DNA of 50,052 bases from positions 1 through 50,052 of IMG/VR virus record IMGVR_UViG_3300048903_000141; one strand, 5' to 3'. This stretch comes from a virus. This document shows, one piece after another, positions 15,220 to 23,431 of this stretch (its first letter is position 1; each line of letters starts with the position of its first letter). The notes beneath the pieces were generated by a model that saw only the letters and a program-made list of their open reading frames with translations, was not told the DNA's origin and did not search any database. The position numbers and the translations under genes were made by a program.

Positions 15220-15660
15220 TTATTTTTTCAAACCGGGCTCCATTATTACAACCCCATAACATGCCAACATCAATTGTTTTTTCATTTGGTACGTGGGGAG
15301 CCTTGCAGTAAATTGGCTTTTATAGTCGATTACTTGAAAATTGCCGTTCCAATCCAGCGTGACGAAATCCGCAACGTATTCTCTCACATACACGTCTCCG
15401 GCATAAAGTTTAAACCTCACCTGTCTTTTGATCTCACGAAACTCCCCGTTGTTCATGCGGGCCTTTAGGTCTAACCAATAATACCCCTCCCCCTCAGATT
15501 GAAAATTAATGTTGTCGATCACAACCCACTTATTGCGGTATTTGTTGGGCTTTTTTTTCTTTTTGGCTTTCTCCAAAGCCTGCTCCGGGGTGAGCTGCTT
15601 AATTACTGACTTTGGGTTTTTATGCTCCTGAAATATTTCAGCTAATGTTTTGAGTTTCAT
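15220..15660 (-). CDS. DUF1064 / PD-(D/E)XK nuclease-like protein, 146 aa
   Basis: KYRNKWVVIDNINFQSEGEGYYWLDLKA, then REIKRQVRFKL, YVADFVTLDWNGNFQVIDYKS and TYQMKKQLM follow the DUF1064 pattern. Glu56/58, Asp98, Asp112 and Lys114 fit the D-(E/D)-x-K active site of the PD-(D/E)XK superfamily. Family members are thought to act as branched-DNA or structure-specific nucleases in phage replication modules. Start overlaps the upstream gene by 23 nt in a TTENE-encoding end (ACAACCGAAAATG). Confidence 0.8.
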   Translation of the reverse strand: MKLKTLAEIFQEHKNPKSVIKQLTPEQALEKAKKKKKPNKYRNKWVVIDNINFQSEGEGYYWLDLKARMNNGEFREIKRQVRFKLYAGDVYVREYVADFVTLDWNGNFQVIDYKSQFTARLPTYQMKKQLMLACYGVVIMEPGLKK

Positions 15661-16501
15661 TTTCGGTTGTGGCTTTGATATGTTTTAAATAATATTCTAT
15701 CATTTGGGAGCTGGGGGCATAACCGGCCATTGCATCCCGCTCAATGAGTTCAATGATCTGGTTGTTTTTGGCAACTGTGTTTTTCTGCACCCGCTGCTCC
15801 CTCTCCAGCTTTTCAGCGTTGGCAATGTTATCTGCCCATTCCTGTGTGAACCTCTTTATTTCCTGCATGGCCTTATCCCCTGCCTCATGATCTTTTGGCC
15901 CCAGGCCGGCCACCTTTGCCTCAAACTGTGCTTTGCGCTCTGTCTCCTGCAATAACTTGAATGCCCGCATTCTTTTCCGCAAATACTCCTGGTGCATGCT
16001 GGCAATCACTTCAATGTCTACATGATCCAACACCTCTCCGATTTGAGCCCGCTTGCCCAATGTGAACATAATAACAAAGTCCTCCAACGTGAAATCCCTG
16101 CACTCATCCAAAAGGTACATTGCACATTCTATAACCTGATCCTCATTCATGTTCCGCACTACATTGAAAGAGCGGCAAAAGTTGGTTATGAGCATTACAA
16201 GCAACGTTTGCACCTCTGTTTTGCCCATTTCTGGCACCATGTTCTTTATGAGCGGGTATTGCCTCAATTCAGCAAATGCAATGTTGCCTTGTGGCATTAA
16301 TTCCATTGCCCGGCCCGCCAACTGCAACTTTGCAAAGGAGCGTTTGGCCTCATCTGGTTTCCCCTCCTTATCAACCACCTCCAGACCCAGAATTGATTGC
16401 ACTAAGTTTTGCGAATGCTGAATGTGCGGAGATAGGTTGTTGGCCTTTGAGGTTGTTTGGAGTTCCGTTGCCGTGCTGGGTGGTTCGTTTTTCTGCTGCA
16501 T
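15638..16501 (-). CDS. Helical protein in replication module, 287 aa
   Basis: The first ~40 residues are low-complexity. A helical domain with LLVMLITNFCRSFNVVRNMNEDQVIECAMYLLDECRDFTLEDFVIMF follows, then a charged helical C-terminus. The middle block is familiar to me from proteins next to initiator genes in Bacteroidetes phages, possibly filling the helicase-loader slot. That is position-based inference. The ATG at 16501 lies 131 nt inside the upstream gene. No later ATG comes before residue 67, so the overlap is probably real. Confidence 0.6.
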   Translation of the reverse strand: MQQKNEPPSTATELQTTSKANNLSPHIQHSQNLVQSILGLEVVDKEGKPDEAKRSFAKLQLAGRAMELMPQGNIAFAELRQYPLIKNMVPEMGKTEVQTLLVMLITNFCRSFNVVRNMNEDQVIECAMYLLDECRDFTLEDFVIMFTLGKRAQIGEVLDHVDIEVIASMHQEYLRKRMRAFKLLQETERKAQFEAKVAGLGPKDHEAGDKAMQEIKRFTQEWADNIANAEKLEREQRVQKNTVAKNNQIIELIERDAMAGYAPSSQMIEYYLKHIKATTENETQNIS

Positions 16502-17369
16502 CTGCTATTATTTTGTCAAACTGATTAACCAGGTTAGAAAGTAAAAAGTTGTTGTGAATCCATTCAATGTTGAATGCGTGTTGCAGGAAATGTAAAAGGG
16601 TGTCAGTTGCGTTTTTCTCATCCCACGGCCCCAGCTCCGGTTTTGTCTCCCTCCGCTTGTCGGCCCGCTTTTTCAATCGCTCAACGATCTCTTTTAATTG
16701 CTTGCCGTGTTGCCCCTCAAACGTTGGCTCCTCTCCCTTTTTCTCCAGATAGAATTTAAACCATACATCAACCAACGCTTGCCAATGCTCCGTTACCTTT
16801 TCTTTTTTCGCGGCACTTTTTTTCTTTTGGGAGGAGGAGCCGGTGCCCGGTTGATCTGCTGGCAAATTTTCCGGGGTGGCGTGAGCCACAATATTTTTTT
16901 GATTTGGTAAATTATTTTGTTTATTATCTGGTATAGTGTTGCCCGTCTGGGCAAATGGAGTGCCCGTTTGGGCAAATGCATTTTCCATAATCTGCTGGGC
17001 CTCAATTATAGCCGTGGCCCCTTTGGTGTTGCTCGTTTCGCCCAAATGGGCAAATGGGCCTGTGAGCCACTTTGCGGGGTCTTTGAACGTGTACCAACTT
17101 GTACGATCAAACCCGGTTTTGTTGAAGCAATCAACCTCCAACACCTCTCTCTCTATAAGGCTGTCTAATATCCTCCGCACCTGTTTCCGGCTCCAGTAAG
17201 GAAATATTTTGGTGAGTGCGTCAACGGTGTTGTAAGTCCAAAATTTACCGTTCTGGAGATTTTTTTTGTTTGCTGCATTCCTGATAATCCAGTATTGAAA
17301 ATTTGCAATCATGATTGCCTCATCAACCCCGTACTCCATTGCAACCTCAATGTTGAAAAAATGGTACAT
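16371..17369 (-). CDS. Replication-initiator-like winged-helix protein, 332 aa
   Basis: Residues 1-110 (MYHFFNIEVAMEYGVDEAIMIANFQYWI..., FPYWSRKQVRRILDSLIEREVLEV, WYTF) have the pattern of the helix-turn-helix initiator or primosome protein common in phages. A disordered Gln/Asn/Ser and KKKSAAKKEK linker follows, then a second helical domain (ALVDVWFKFYLEKKGEEPTFEGQHGKQLKEIVERLKKRA; FLQHAFNIEWIHNNFLLSNLVNQFDKII) like DnaD-type C-termini. It likely binds the origin and recruits helicase. The Gly/Ser tail overlaps the next gene's start by 131 nt. Confidence 0.7.
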   Translation of the reverse strand: MYHFFNIEVAMEYGVDEAIMIANFQYWIIRNAANKKNLQNGKFWTYNTVDALTKIFPYWSRKQVRRILDSLIEREVLEVDCFNKTGFDRTSWYTFKDPAKWLTGPFAHLGETSNTKGATAIIEAQQIMENAFAQTGTPFAQTGNTIPDNKQNNLPNQKNIVAHATPENLPADQPGTGSSSQKKKSAAKKEKVTEHWQALVDVWFKFYLEKKGEEPTFEGQHGKQLKEIVERLKKRADKRRETKPELGPWDEKNATDTLLHFLQHAFNIEWIHNNFLLSNLVNQFDKIIADAAEKRTTQHGNGTPNNLKGQQPISAHSAFAKLSAINSGSGGG

Positions 17370-17379
17370 AAAAAGGCGT

Positions 17380-18561
17380 TTAACGGTTAACTAATATCCT
17401 CAATCCCTCCGGTCCTGTAACCCGGCTTAATGCCACATATTGTTGCCCAGGCTGGAAACATGGCCGCGAAAGGTCAACCGTTACTTTGTCGAATGTTAAA
17501 CCCTGTGATTTGTGAATGGTAAGAGCATAGGCAAGCCGGAATGGATATTGAATAATGCTGCCAATCTCCTGCATTTCCAATTTGTCTTTGCCGGGGTTGT
17601 ACACGTATTCCTTTTTAACGAATTGGTGCCTATCCAATGCATAATCTACTCCGGCCACCTTAATGAAAAAATTGCCGTTCTCTCCAACAACAAACTCTCC
17701 TAAAGTTCCATTTACCAAAGGGTTGTTTTTTGAGTTGGCCAAATACATGATTTTGCAACCGTGCTTTACTCTTATAGTTGATTCCACGTTGAACTCATCG
17801 GCCTTTGCATTCCCCTCCACCTGGGCCGTAAATTCAAATATCTCTCCGGGCTGCTCTCTTAATCCCCGGTCATTGTAGGCTTTCACCGTTTCGTTGTAAG
17901 GGGCTAAAATGATCCCGTGGGCCTCTGGGTGCAAAAACCGCTTAAAGTATTCATGTTTCCCTCCCTCCCTTATGATGTTGAGGTGTTCCACAAACTCCTC
18001 ATTGCTTTGCCTCATTACTTCGTCCAATTCGATCTCAACAACGTTGAGCTTTGGATATATCCCCGCATTAAAAAATTCGTCACCGGAATAGGTTTGATAC
18101 ATTACACTCCGGAAATTATCACCAATGATTGCTGGCAACTGCTTCAAATCCCCAATGAAAATAATTTGCTTTTCCATCAACCCATCTTTCACTCCGTTTT
18201 TCATGAGCGTCCAATGTATGCAATCCAGCAAATCAGGCCGGAGCATTGAAATTTCATCAACAAATATTGTATCAACGCGCTTATACAATTTCCGCTTTTC
18301 TGATCCCACTTTCTGGGCTCCCTTATACGTGCATACCTCATACGGATCAACGCGAAACATGGAGTGAATGGTTTGCCCGCCAATGTTGTTTGCAGCAACT
18401 CCGGTTGGGGCCACGGCAATTACCTCTTTGCCCAGGGCTTTCAAATCGTTTATTGCTTTGCGGGTAATGTAGGATTTGCCGGTGCCGGCCTTTCCTGATA
18501 GATAGGCATTTTTTCCGGCCAATACAGCCTCTAAAAATGCATCTTGTTTTGGAGTGTTCAT
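17380..18561 (-). CDS. PIF1/RecD-like SF1B helicase, 393 aa
   Basis: Helicase motifs in order: Walker A SGKAGTGKS (23-30), motif Ia VAPTGVAANNIGGQTIHSMF, Walker B IFVDEISMLRPDLLD, motif III FIGDLKQLPAI, and C-terminal YALTIHKSQGLTFDKV and QQYVALSRVTGPEGL. It is a 5'-3' translocating helicase of the PIF1 group and probably serves replication or recombination. The ATG at 18561 gives the conserved NTPKQ N-terminus. An in-frame ATG at 18609 lies inside a leader hairpin. Confidence 0.9.
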   Translation of the reverse strand: MNTPKQDAFLEAVLAGKNAYLSGKAGTGKSYITRKAINDLKALGKEVIAVAPTGVAANNIGGQTIHSMFRVDPYEVCTYKGAQKVGSEKRKLYKRVDTIFVDEISMLRPDLLDCIHWTLMKNGVKDGLMEKQIIFIGDLKQLPAIIGDNFRSVMYQTYSGDEFFNAGIYPKLNVVEIELDEVMRQSNEEFVEHLNIIREGGKHEYFKRFLHPEAHGIILAPYNETVKAYNDRGLREQPGEIFEFTAQVEGNAKADEFNVESTIRVKHGCKIMYLANSKNNPLVNGTLGEFVVGENGNFFIKVAGVDYALDRHQFVKKEYVYNPGKDKLEMQEIGSIIQYPFRLAYALTIHKSQGLTFDKVTVDLSRPCFQPGQQYVALSRVTGPEGLRILVNR

Positions 18562-18574
18562 TTGGGTTAAAAAA

Positions 18575-18626
18575 GAAACCGTTTCCCCCGTCAAGCCGTG
18601 CCGGGCCATCAGGGAAAAACGGTTTC
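18575..18626 (-). promoter_or_regulatory. Attenuator-like leader hairpin before the helicase
   Basis: GAAACCG/CGGTTTC arms (18575-18581 with 18620-18626), extended by CCC/GGG, followed on the minus strand by TTTTTT 14 nt before the helicase ATG. It has the form of an intrinsic terminator lying between a candidate promoter (18640-18685) and the gene it would serve. Confidence 0.5.
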
Positions 18627-18639
18627 CAAATGAGTTGTG

Positions 18640-18685
18640 TGTGAATAGTAAAAATCATTCCCGGCACGAAACTTTTTTTACTCTC
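18640..18685 (-). promoter_or_regulatory. Candidate promoter of the helicase operon
   Basis: A single AAAAAAAGTTTC followed after 17 nt by TACTATTC on the minus strand. It resembles the phased-repeat promoters but has one unit only and an imperfect -7. Confidence 0.4.
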
Positions 18686-18774
18686 CTTTGTGGGTGTGAA
18701 ATAACTACATGATTTTCAATTATGCAAGCATCTTGAAAAATTTATTTTCCCAATGTGTGGAATTTGTGGAAAAT

Positions 18775-18804
18775 AAAAAAGGCCGGGGTGATTTCTCCCC
18801 GGCC
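18775..18804 (-). terminator. Terminator after the YqaJ gene
   Basis: GGCCGGGG/CCCCGGCC stem (18781-18788 with 18797-18804), then TTTTTTATTTT on the minus strand. Confidence 0.9.
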
Positions 18805-18828
18805 CTTTGCCCTATTTTTTAAAGCTCA

Positions 18829-19836
18829 TCACCCTTTCAACCTCACAGAAAAACGCCGTGGATCACCGGCCCATGACACATAACCGTCTTTGCCGAAATC
18901 CATTTTTGAGTTGTTGGCAAGTATGCGTTTAAGCTCATTGGAATTGCGCCGCATTTTCTCCTCCAACACTTTCATTTCCTCCTGCTGGGCCTTGTAGTCA
19001 CGCGCCAACAATAAAGCGTCATTGGTGCCTGGGATCACCCCAACCTCTGCCATGCTCTTTTTGAACTTGTCACGCATGAAACGCTCATATGCCTCCGATC
19101 CGTCCGGCTCCGGCTCCAGCATATCCAATTTCGCTTGCAGCTCATTGGCGTATCTCATGTTAAAATTGCGGGCCGCTTCAAATTTCTGGGTGGCAATCAT
19201 GCGGCCCTCCTTCACGGTGTCCCAGAAATGTTTGGTGCGCTCAATGATAACGGTTTCAATTGCCTCTCTGACTTCAAACGGGTACACCTGGAAATCCCGG
19301 CCATCCTTAAGCACGGCAAGCTCTCCAAACTCAAACTCACACACTAACATCTGATCCGCTAACTGAACAACGTGAGACATTGGAATGCCGGCCTCCCACT
19401 TGTCGGCCTCATAGCCATTAATTGTTTTGATCTCCAACGCTCCCTCTTTGCCGTTGATCTTGTTTATTTTCCTATCCAGCGAAACAAAGAGCCACGGGTA
19501 TTTTGGATTTTGAATGTAGCCGTTAACACGTTGGCACTTTCTTACAATCTTGCCGGCCCTGTAATTGGCAATTACGCTCTCCGGGGAGCCGTCCCAATAC
19601 TGCCAAAGGTCGGCCACCTTTTCCTCATCGTAATGGCCCATAAATTGGGAAATACTTTCAACGGAGTAAACGGGCTCTGGGTCTAACTTTTCATGCCAAA
19701 GCTCACACGCTGATTTGTAGGGATTCAGGCCCAACACCGTGCCCACCTCTGAGGCTCCAATGCCATCTTTGCGGAATCGCAACCATTTATCCTTGTCCCA
19801 ATCCTTTGTGCTGGTAAAAATGAGTTCTTTGTTCAT
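18829..19836 (-). CDS. YqaJ-family viral recombination exonuclease, 335 aa
   Basis: RFRKDGIGASEVGTVLGLNPYKSACELWHEKL is the YqaJ signature start. Catalytic residues of the lambda-exonuclease-type fold follow: Asp121 in FVSLDRKI, and Glu135 and Lys137 in ALEIKT, then HVVQLADQMLV. The enzyme would resect DNA ends 5'-3' to give single strands for the annealase RecT encoded nearby (20175-21065). A helical C-terminus (~210-335) is longer than the minimal domain. The ATG overlaps the TGA of the 91-aa gene (ATGA). Confidence 0.9.
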   Translation of the reverse strand: MNKELIFTSTKDWDKDKWLRFRKDGIGASEVGTVLGLNPYKSACELWHEKLDPEPVYSVESISQFMGHYDEEKVADLWQYWDGSPESVIANYRAGKIVRKCQRVNGYIQNPKYPWLFVSLDRKINKINGKEGALEIKTINGYEADKWEAGIPMSHVVQLADQMLVCEFEFGELAVLKDGRDFQVYPFEVREAIETVIIERTKHFWDTVKEGRMIATQKFEAARNFNMRYANELQAKLDMLEPEPDGSEAYERFMRDKFKKSMAEVGVIPGTNDALLLARDYKAQQEEMKVLEEKMRRNSNELKRILANNSKMDFGKDGYVSWAGDPRRFSVRLKG

Positions 19837-20108
19837 ACACCGGCAAGTTGAGGTTTTTGAAATGCATATTGGCTCCGGCTGTTGTGCAACTCAATCTGGT
19901 AATTATACCCGTATTGTGTGCATGCCTTGCTCAACCTTTCGTGGAAATCGTGAGCGTTGAGGCTGGAGTGGTCAATGTTCTCTGCAATGGTTTCAAACTC
20001 TCTCCGGTGCCGGTTGATCTCCGTTGATACCTGAGCCAATGCGTTAAGCTGGTCGGCCTGCAATATCCTAATGCATGCCGCAATTGTTCTTTCTTTTGGT
20101 GTGTTCAT
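19833..20108 (-). CDS. Hypothetical protein between recT and the exonuclease, 91 aa
   Basis: Begins MNTPKERTIAACIRILQADQLNALAQVSTEINRHRREFETIAE. All-helical, with a polar, His-rich second half. Its stop overlaps the exonuclease start as ATGA, so it belongs to the recombination cassette. A terminator separates it from recT. Not recognised. Confidence 0.6.
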   Translation of the reverse strand: MNTPKERTIAACIRILQADQLNALAQVSTEINRHRREFETIAENIDHSSLNAHDFHERLSKACTQYGYNYQIELHNSRSQYAFQKPQLAGV

Positions 20109-20124
20109 ATTGTTTTTTTGATTT

Positions 20125-20153
20125 AAAAAAAGGCCGGAGGAGTTGCCCCGGCC
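20125..20153 (-). terminator. Terminator after recT
   Basis: GGCCGG/CCGGCC stem (20132-20137 with 20148-20153) followed by TTTTTTTAAATC on the minus strand. The next gene starts only 17 nt downstream with no visible promoter, so some readthrough is needed. Confidence 0.8.
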
Positions 20154-20174
20154 CTTATAGTTGTGAATAAAAAA

Positions 20175-21065
20175 TTACCTCTTTTTGCCGCCTTTCTGCA
20201 ACAATAGCTCCTCCGCTGCGTTTGCTGCTTTGTTGGCCCTCTCTTTGGTGTCAACCTTTACAGGATCACCAATGTTCCCTGTTGGGTTGTCTGGGTATTC
20301 AAATTTGCCATTATCCATAATCACCGATTGATCCGCTTGGATTGCAGCGGCAATTGGCAACATGGTTTCAACGGTCATTGGAGCATAATTGTTCAATAGC
20401 TCCTTTAGTACGGTTTTCCGGTACATTGCAGGCCGTTCCAAATCCCAGCCACTCCCCTTTGTGTTGAAAGTCTTTGAGTATTTTTGGCCGTGTGCATCCA
20501 GCTCCGCAATTGTCCTATAAACACTTTTCTCAAATCCACTAAGGAGTTTAAAATATGAGACATACCCAATTGGCTGCAACACCTTTCTCTTTTCCTCATC
20601 TTGCTCCCAATTAAACGTGCAATCACCGCTCAACCTGTCACGGTTCACCAATTCCCCCTCCATCACATCAGACACGTTTATGGTTTTGAATTGACCGGAA
20701 CGGAGGCCCAATTGCAACAACCCGCGCCAATCCACGTTGAATTGGGCATAAATAACACCTGTCTTTTCGTCTGGGTATGCTGAAATGTGAGCATAACGGA
20801 GGTTATTGTTCAACGGCAAATCCAGTATTGCGGCCATTTCTGCCGCTTTCAATAGGCTTTGCGGCTCCGCTCTCCACAAGTCCCTGTTGGCATCCACTAT
20901 TTGCAATACGGAGGCAATAAAGGCTAGGTACCTGGGGCCAACAATATCTTTGAAATGGTTAATTATCTGCTCCCCTTTAAAAAGCTCCTTTATCAAAGAG
21001 GCATCCATTACCACGGGTTGTTGTGGTGTCTGGGGTTTTTGATTTGTTTTTTTGCGCTGTTGCAT
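20175..21065 (-). CDS. recT: RecT single-strand annealing protein, 296 aa
   Basis: Typical RecT pattern: LAFIASVLQIVDANRDLWRAEPQSLLKAAEMAAILDLPLN, YAQFNVDWRGLLQLGLRSGQF, IGYVSYFKLLSGFEKSVY and GSGWDLERPAMYRKTVLKELL. It binds single-stranded DNA and anneals complementary strands, working with the YqaJ exonuclease downstream. The N-terminal MQQRKKTNQKPQTPQQP is disordered and the C-terminus is a Lys/Ala-rich tail. Length is usual for the family. Confidence 0.93.
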   Translation of the reverse strand: MQQRKKTNQKPQTPQQPVVMDASLIKELFKGEQIINHFKDIVGPRYLAFIASVLQIVDANRDLWRAEPQSLLKAAEMAAILDLPLNNNLRYAHISAYPDEKTGVIYAQFNVDWRGLLQLGLRSGQFKTINVSDVMEGELVNRDRLSGDCTFNWEQDEEKRKVLQPIGYVSYFKLLSGFEKSVYRTIAELDAHGQKYSKTFNTKGSGWDLERPAMYRKTVLKELLNNYAPMTVETMLPIAAAIQADQSVIMDNGKFEYPDNPTGNIGDPVKVDTKERANKAANAAEELLLQKGGKKR

Positions 21066-21090
21066 GTGATTATGTGAAATTAATGAGTGA

Positions 21091-21375
21091 CTATGATTTT
21101 ACAGCGTTGAGCAACTTCACTCCGGCACCGTTTTCTTTCTCATACCGCTTTGCAAAAAAGTTTGTAATCTGGCTCTCCAACTTGTCATTGTTGATATGGC
21201 CATATTTCAACGCCCGGTCAATAATTGGCCGGCTCAATCCGGTTTTCTGCATTAGTTTCTCAGCGTCTTTTTTGCGCTTCATAAACTGCCATGCGTCAAA
21301 CACATCTTGACTTATATTTAAGGGGTAACGCTCTTTCATTGATAGCTTTTCCCCGCTGGTTGCTGTATCTTTCAT
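21091..21375 (-). CDS. HTH-like regulator candidate, 94 aa
   Basis: The chosen ATG is at 21375 (MKDTATSGEKLSMKERYPL), with a GTG two codons earlier also open. Residues ~40-75 (AEKLMQKTGLSRPIIDRALKYGHINNDKLESQITNFFAKR) look like a Cro/CI-type helix-turn-helix followed by a helix. It could be a small DNA-binding regulator. A phased-repeat element lies only ~25 nt upstream, which raises the possibility that it controls its own expression. Confidence 0.55.
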   Translation of the reverse strand: MKDTATSGEKLSMKERYPLNISQDVFDAWQFMKRKKDAEKLMQKTGLSRPIIDRALKYGHINNDKLESQITNFFAKRYEKENGAGVKLLNAVKS

Positions 21376-21399
21376 AGCCACAATATTAAAATCTTTTTT

Positions 21400-21426
21400 G
21401 AAACTTTTCTAAAACTTTTATGAAAC
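21400..21426 (-). promoter_or_regulatory. Phased-repeat element (site D), near the HTH gene start
   Basis: Units at 21400, 21411 (first base altered) and 21422, period 11. The spacing to the ATG at 21375 leaves room only for TAATATTG as a -7, at 11 nt, so it may be an operator rather than a promoter. Confidence 0.5.
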
Positions 21427-21722
21427 TAACAAATGTAAAATCCCAGCTCTTTCAACTTTTTGTATTGCTTTTGCGTTAGCTTAATACTTAGCGAACTTTC
21501 ACATGAATCACCAACTAAAAATGTAAGTGTTGGCGGGAAAACGGTGCGCTTACCCGGTTTATGAGCCCTATGAACCGCCACAAAAACCTCTTTGGGATTT
21601 TCGCGCCACTTCACTTTGTTTATTAACGGCTCCAGCTTCTTTACTGGCTTTTGCTTTTCTATTTGCTTGATCTCCCCCCTCGCTGACTGCAAAAGAGCCT
21701 CATCATTTGTTGTTTCTGCCAT
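21426..21722 (-). CDS. Hypothetical protein, 98 aa
   Basis: Begins MAETTNDEALLQSARGEIKQIEKQKPVKKLEPLINKVKWRENPKEVFVAVHRAHK. The N-terminal helix is basic. The C-terminus is a beta part with VGDSCESSLSIKLTQKQYKKLKELGF. The last codons run into repeat element D. Function unknown. Confidence 0.6.
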   Translation of the reverse strand: MAETTNDEALLQSARGEIKQIEKQKPVKKLEPLINKVKWRENPKEVFVAVHRAHKPGKRTVFPPTLTFLVGDSCESSLSIKLTQKQYKKLKELGFYIC

Positions 21723-21731
21723 GATCTCAGA

Positions 21732-22112
21732 TTAAGAATTAAGAAACAGTTTGTTGCAAGCATTCACGTTCAAAAACTTTGCCTTTATCAAATTAATGAG
21801 GCAATTTGCTTTGTGTTGCGCTGGGTGTGTGATTTCATCACCTTTCAATTGCACCTGGAGGTGTGCTAACATAATGCCTAATTCAGATTCAGTAAATGCG
21901 GCAAATGTTTGTCTCTTTGAGAAATCGTAAACCCTCCAGTTGATTGAATGGCGCACCTCTACACCATGCCCCGCTCCCATTATTTGCACCGATTGCTCCC
22001 CGCTTTTCTTTTGTACCTCAATAGTCCATTGAAAGAGGCTTTTTTGAGCAATGCCCATGCTTTTGAGTTCTATTGCTTGCTCCAGCGTACACACTTGGTT
22101 TTCTAAGTTCAT
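21732..22112 (-). CDS. Hypothetical protein, 126 aa, paralogue of 8940-9422
   Basis: Begins MNLENQVCTLEQAIELKSMGIAQKSLFQWTIE. The TxEQAxELxxMGI start, aromatic strand, TESELGIMLAHL block and terminal LINLIKAKFLNVNACNKLF align with the 160-aa protein at 8940-9422. The middle section differs. Function unknown. The repetition of the family inside one genome may mean distinct partners. Confidence 0.65.
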   Translation of the reverse strand: MNLENQVCTLEQAIELKSMGIAQKSLFQWTIEVQKKSGEQSVQIMGAGHGVEVRHSINWRVYDFSKRQTFAAFTESELGIMLAHLQVQLKGDEITHPAQHKANCLINLIKAKFLNVNACNKLFLNS

Positions 22113-22120
22113 ATTGAAAA

Positions 22121-22151
22121 ATTGAGGGGCCGGAGAATCACCACCGGCCCC
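22121..22151 (-). terminator. Terminator after the DUF932 gene
   Basis: GGGGCCGG/CCGGCCCC stem (22126-22133 with 22144-22151), followed on the minus strand by TCAATTTTTC. Confidence 0.75.
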
Positions 22152-22160
22152 GGTTAAGAG

Positions 22161-23243
22161 TTAGTTTTTAAAGGTCTTATCAAACTTTTTGATTTTGGGC
22201 AACAACTCATATGCTCCTTTTTCAACGTCAAATTGGGCATCTGCGTTCATACCCTGGGCCGCTCTGGTAACGGCATGAAAAACTCCGCTGGCTGTGCTGT
22301 CTCCGTCCTCAACAAAGTATTTCAGCACGTCACGCTTGAATGCCTCCGCAATCTCCAGCTCATGGCATACGTGTTGCACGGTATCAATTGGGTTTTCCAA
22401 TTTGATCTCATGAGCGTGGGAGATATTGGCAACCATTTTGCCAACGTAATCTGGGGAAAGGAAATGCCGCACGGCATCCTGTGTTTGATTAAGAATCAAC
22501 CGCATGTTGGCCTGCTGGGTGCGCTCACTCCAAACAATATCTCCCTCATTCATCTTTTGGCCCAAATGCACACGCCTATATGAATCCGTACCAATGAGCC
22601 CGTTGTTGCACTTTATTATAACCGCTCTGGGCCTGATCTCAAAGGAGCCGCAACCAACCTCAGAATTGCAAATGATAAGCCCCGACATAACGCCATTGCC
22701 TGCTCCGGTGCCGGTGTCCCTCAAATAGTCTTTCAACAACTGCTGGGCCTCCACTTCAACCTCTGGGCAAGTTATATGCAAATACATACGCTTTTCAGAA
22801 ACGGTTGCTTTTTCAACACGCACTTTCACACCCATATCTTTGATTGCACGGAGGGCCGTGTTGAGAACGTCAAAATTATCAATGATGTTGAAACCATCGG
22901 AAAGGAATGCACGGGCCACCGCTACCTCACCGCCCTCAAAACCAAACATGCGGAGCAAGTATTTTGCCTCTTTGTCCTTTGCCAACCACATATTGATATT
23001 ATGGTTTAAAAGTTCCGGGTTTTCGCTCAACATGCGATCATAATACTTTTTTGGAATGTTGAGCTTTGTTGCAATTTGGCCGTGGCAATACTCCGTTGGA
23101 GCGTACCCGGTGAGGCCACCACGCACCCACAATTTGCCGTCTCCGTAAACAAGGCCGGAGCCGCTTACAATGGTGTCACGCTTCAATTTGCTCTGGGCCT
23201 CCAAAGTGGCCACTAATTGCTCCAATTGGTTTGTTGCTGTCAT
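22161..23243 (-). CDS. DUF932-family protein, 360 aa
   Basis: The start at 23243 (MTATNQLEQLVATLEAQSK) follows a strong phased-repeat promoter. The frame is open through that promoter but those codons are not expected to be translated. Internal markers: YAPTEYCHGQIATKLNIPKKYYDRM, FLSDGFNIIDNFDVLNTALRAI, GLIICNSEVGCGSFEIRPRAVIIKCNNGLI and HLGQKMNEGDIVWSERTQQANM. These fit DUF932, a family common in phages and mobile elements near recombination genes and of unknown role. First gene after promoter E, so probably strongly expressed. Confidence 0.85.
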   Translation of the reverse strand: MTATNQLEQLVATLEAQSKLKRDTIVSGSGLVYGDGKLWVRGGLTGYAPTEYCHGQIATKLNIPKKYYDRMLSENPELLNHNINMWLAKDKEAKYLLRMFGFEGGEVAVARAFLSDGFNIIDNFDVLNTALRAIKDMGVKVRVEKATVSEKRMYLHITCPEVEVEAQQLLKDYLRDTGTGAGNGVMSGLIICNSEVGCGSFEIRPRAVIIKCNNGLIGTDSYRRVHLGQKMNEGDIVWSERTQQANMRLILNQTQDAVRHFLSPDYVGKMVANISHAHEIKLENPIDTVQHVCHELEIAEAFKRDVLKYFVEDGDSTASGVFHAVTRAAQGMNADAQFDVEKGAYELLPKIKKFDKTFKN

Positions 23244-23274
23244 AAAAAATTTGTTGTTTTTGGTTAACGATACC

Positions 23275-23328
23275 CAAAGGTAAAAGGTTATTTTCAATTT
23301 TTGAAACTTTTTTGAAACTTTTTTGAAA
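23275..23328 (-). promoter_or_regulatory. Phased-repeat promoter (site E) of the DUF932 gene
   Basis: Three units at 23303, 23314 and 23325, then after 20 nt TACCTTTG on the minus strand (23275-23282), a perfect TAnnTTTG box. Confidence 0.85.
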
Positions 23329-23383
23329 TAAAAATATTGAATTAACACCTCAAAACCTTTACTGTGTTGCTTTTTGTGCAAAT

Positions 23384-23412
23384 AAAAAAACCGGAGCATT
23401 TGCCCCGGTTTT
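23384..23412 (-). terminator. Terminator after the 200-aa tail-type gene
   Basis: CCGG(AG)/(CC)CCGG stem with a short loop, followed by TTTTTTTATTTG on the minus strand. AAACCGG/CCGGTTT makes it nearly symmetric. Confidence 0.85.
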
Positions 23413-23431
23413 ATATAAAAATGATCTGTTT

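Noticed and set aside
15143-15262. Longer N-terminus for the coiled-coil repeat protein
   Set aside because: The 40 extra codons read through the phased-repeat element and would place the promoter inside the gene.
23244-23399. Longer N-terminus for the DUF932 protein
   Set aside because: The added codons translate the promoter repeats and are Lys/Phe-rich without family support.
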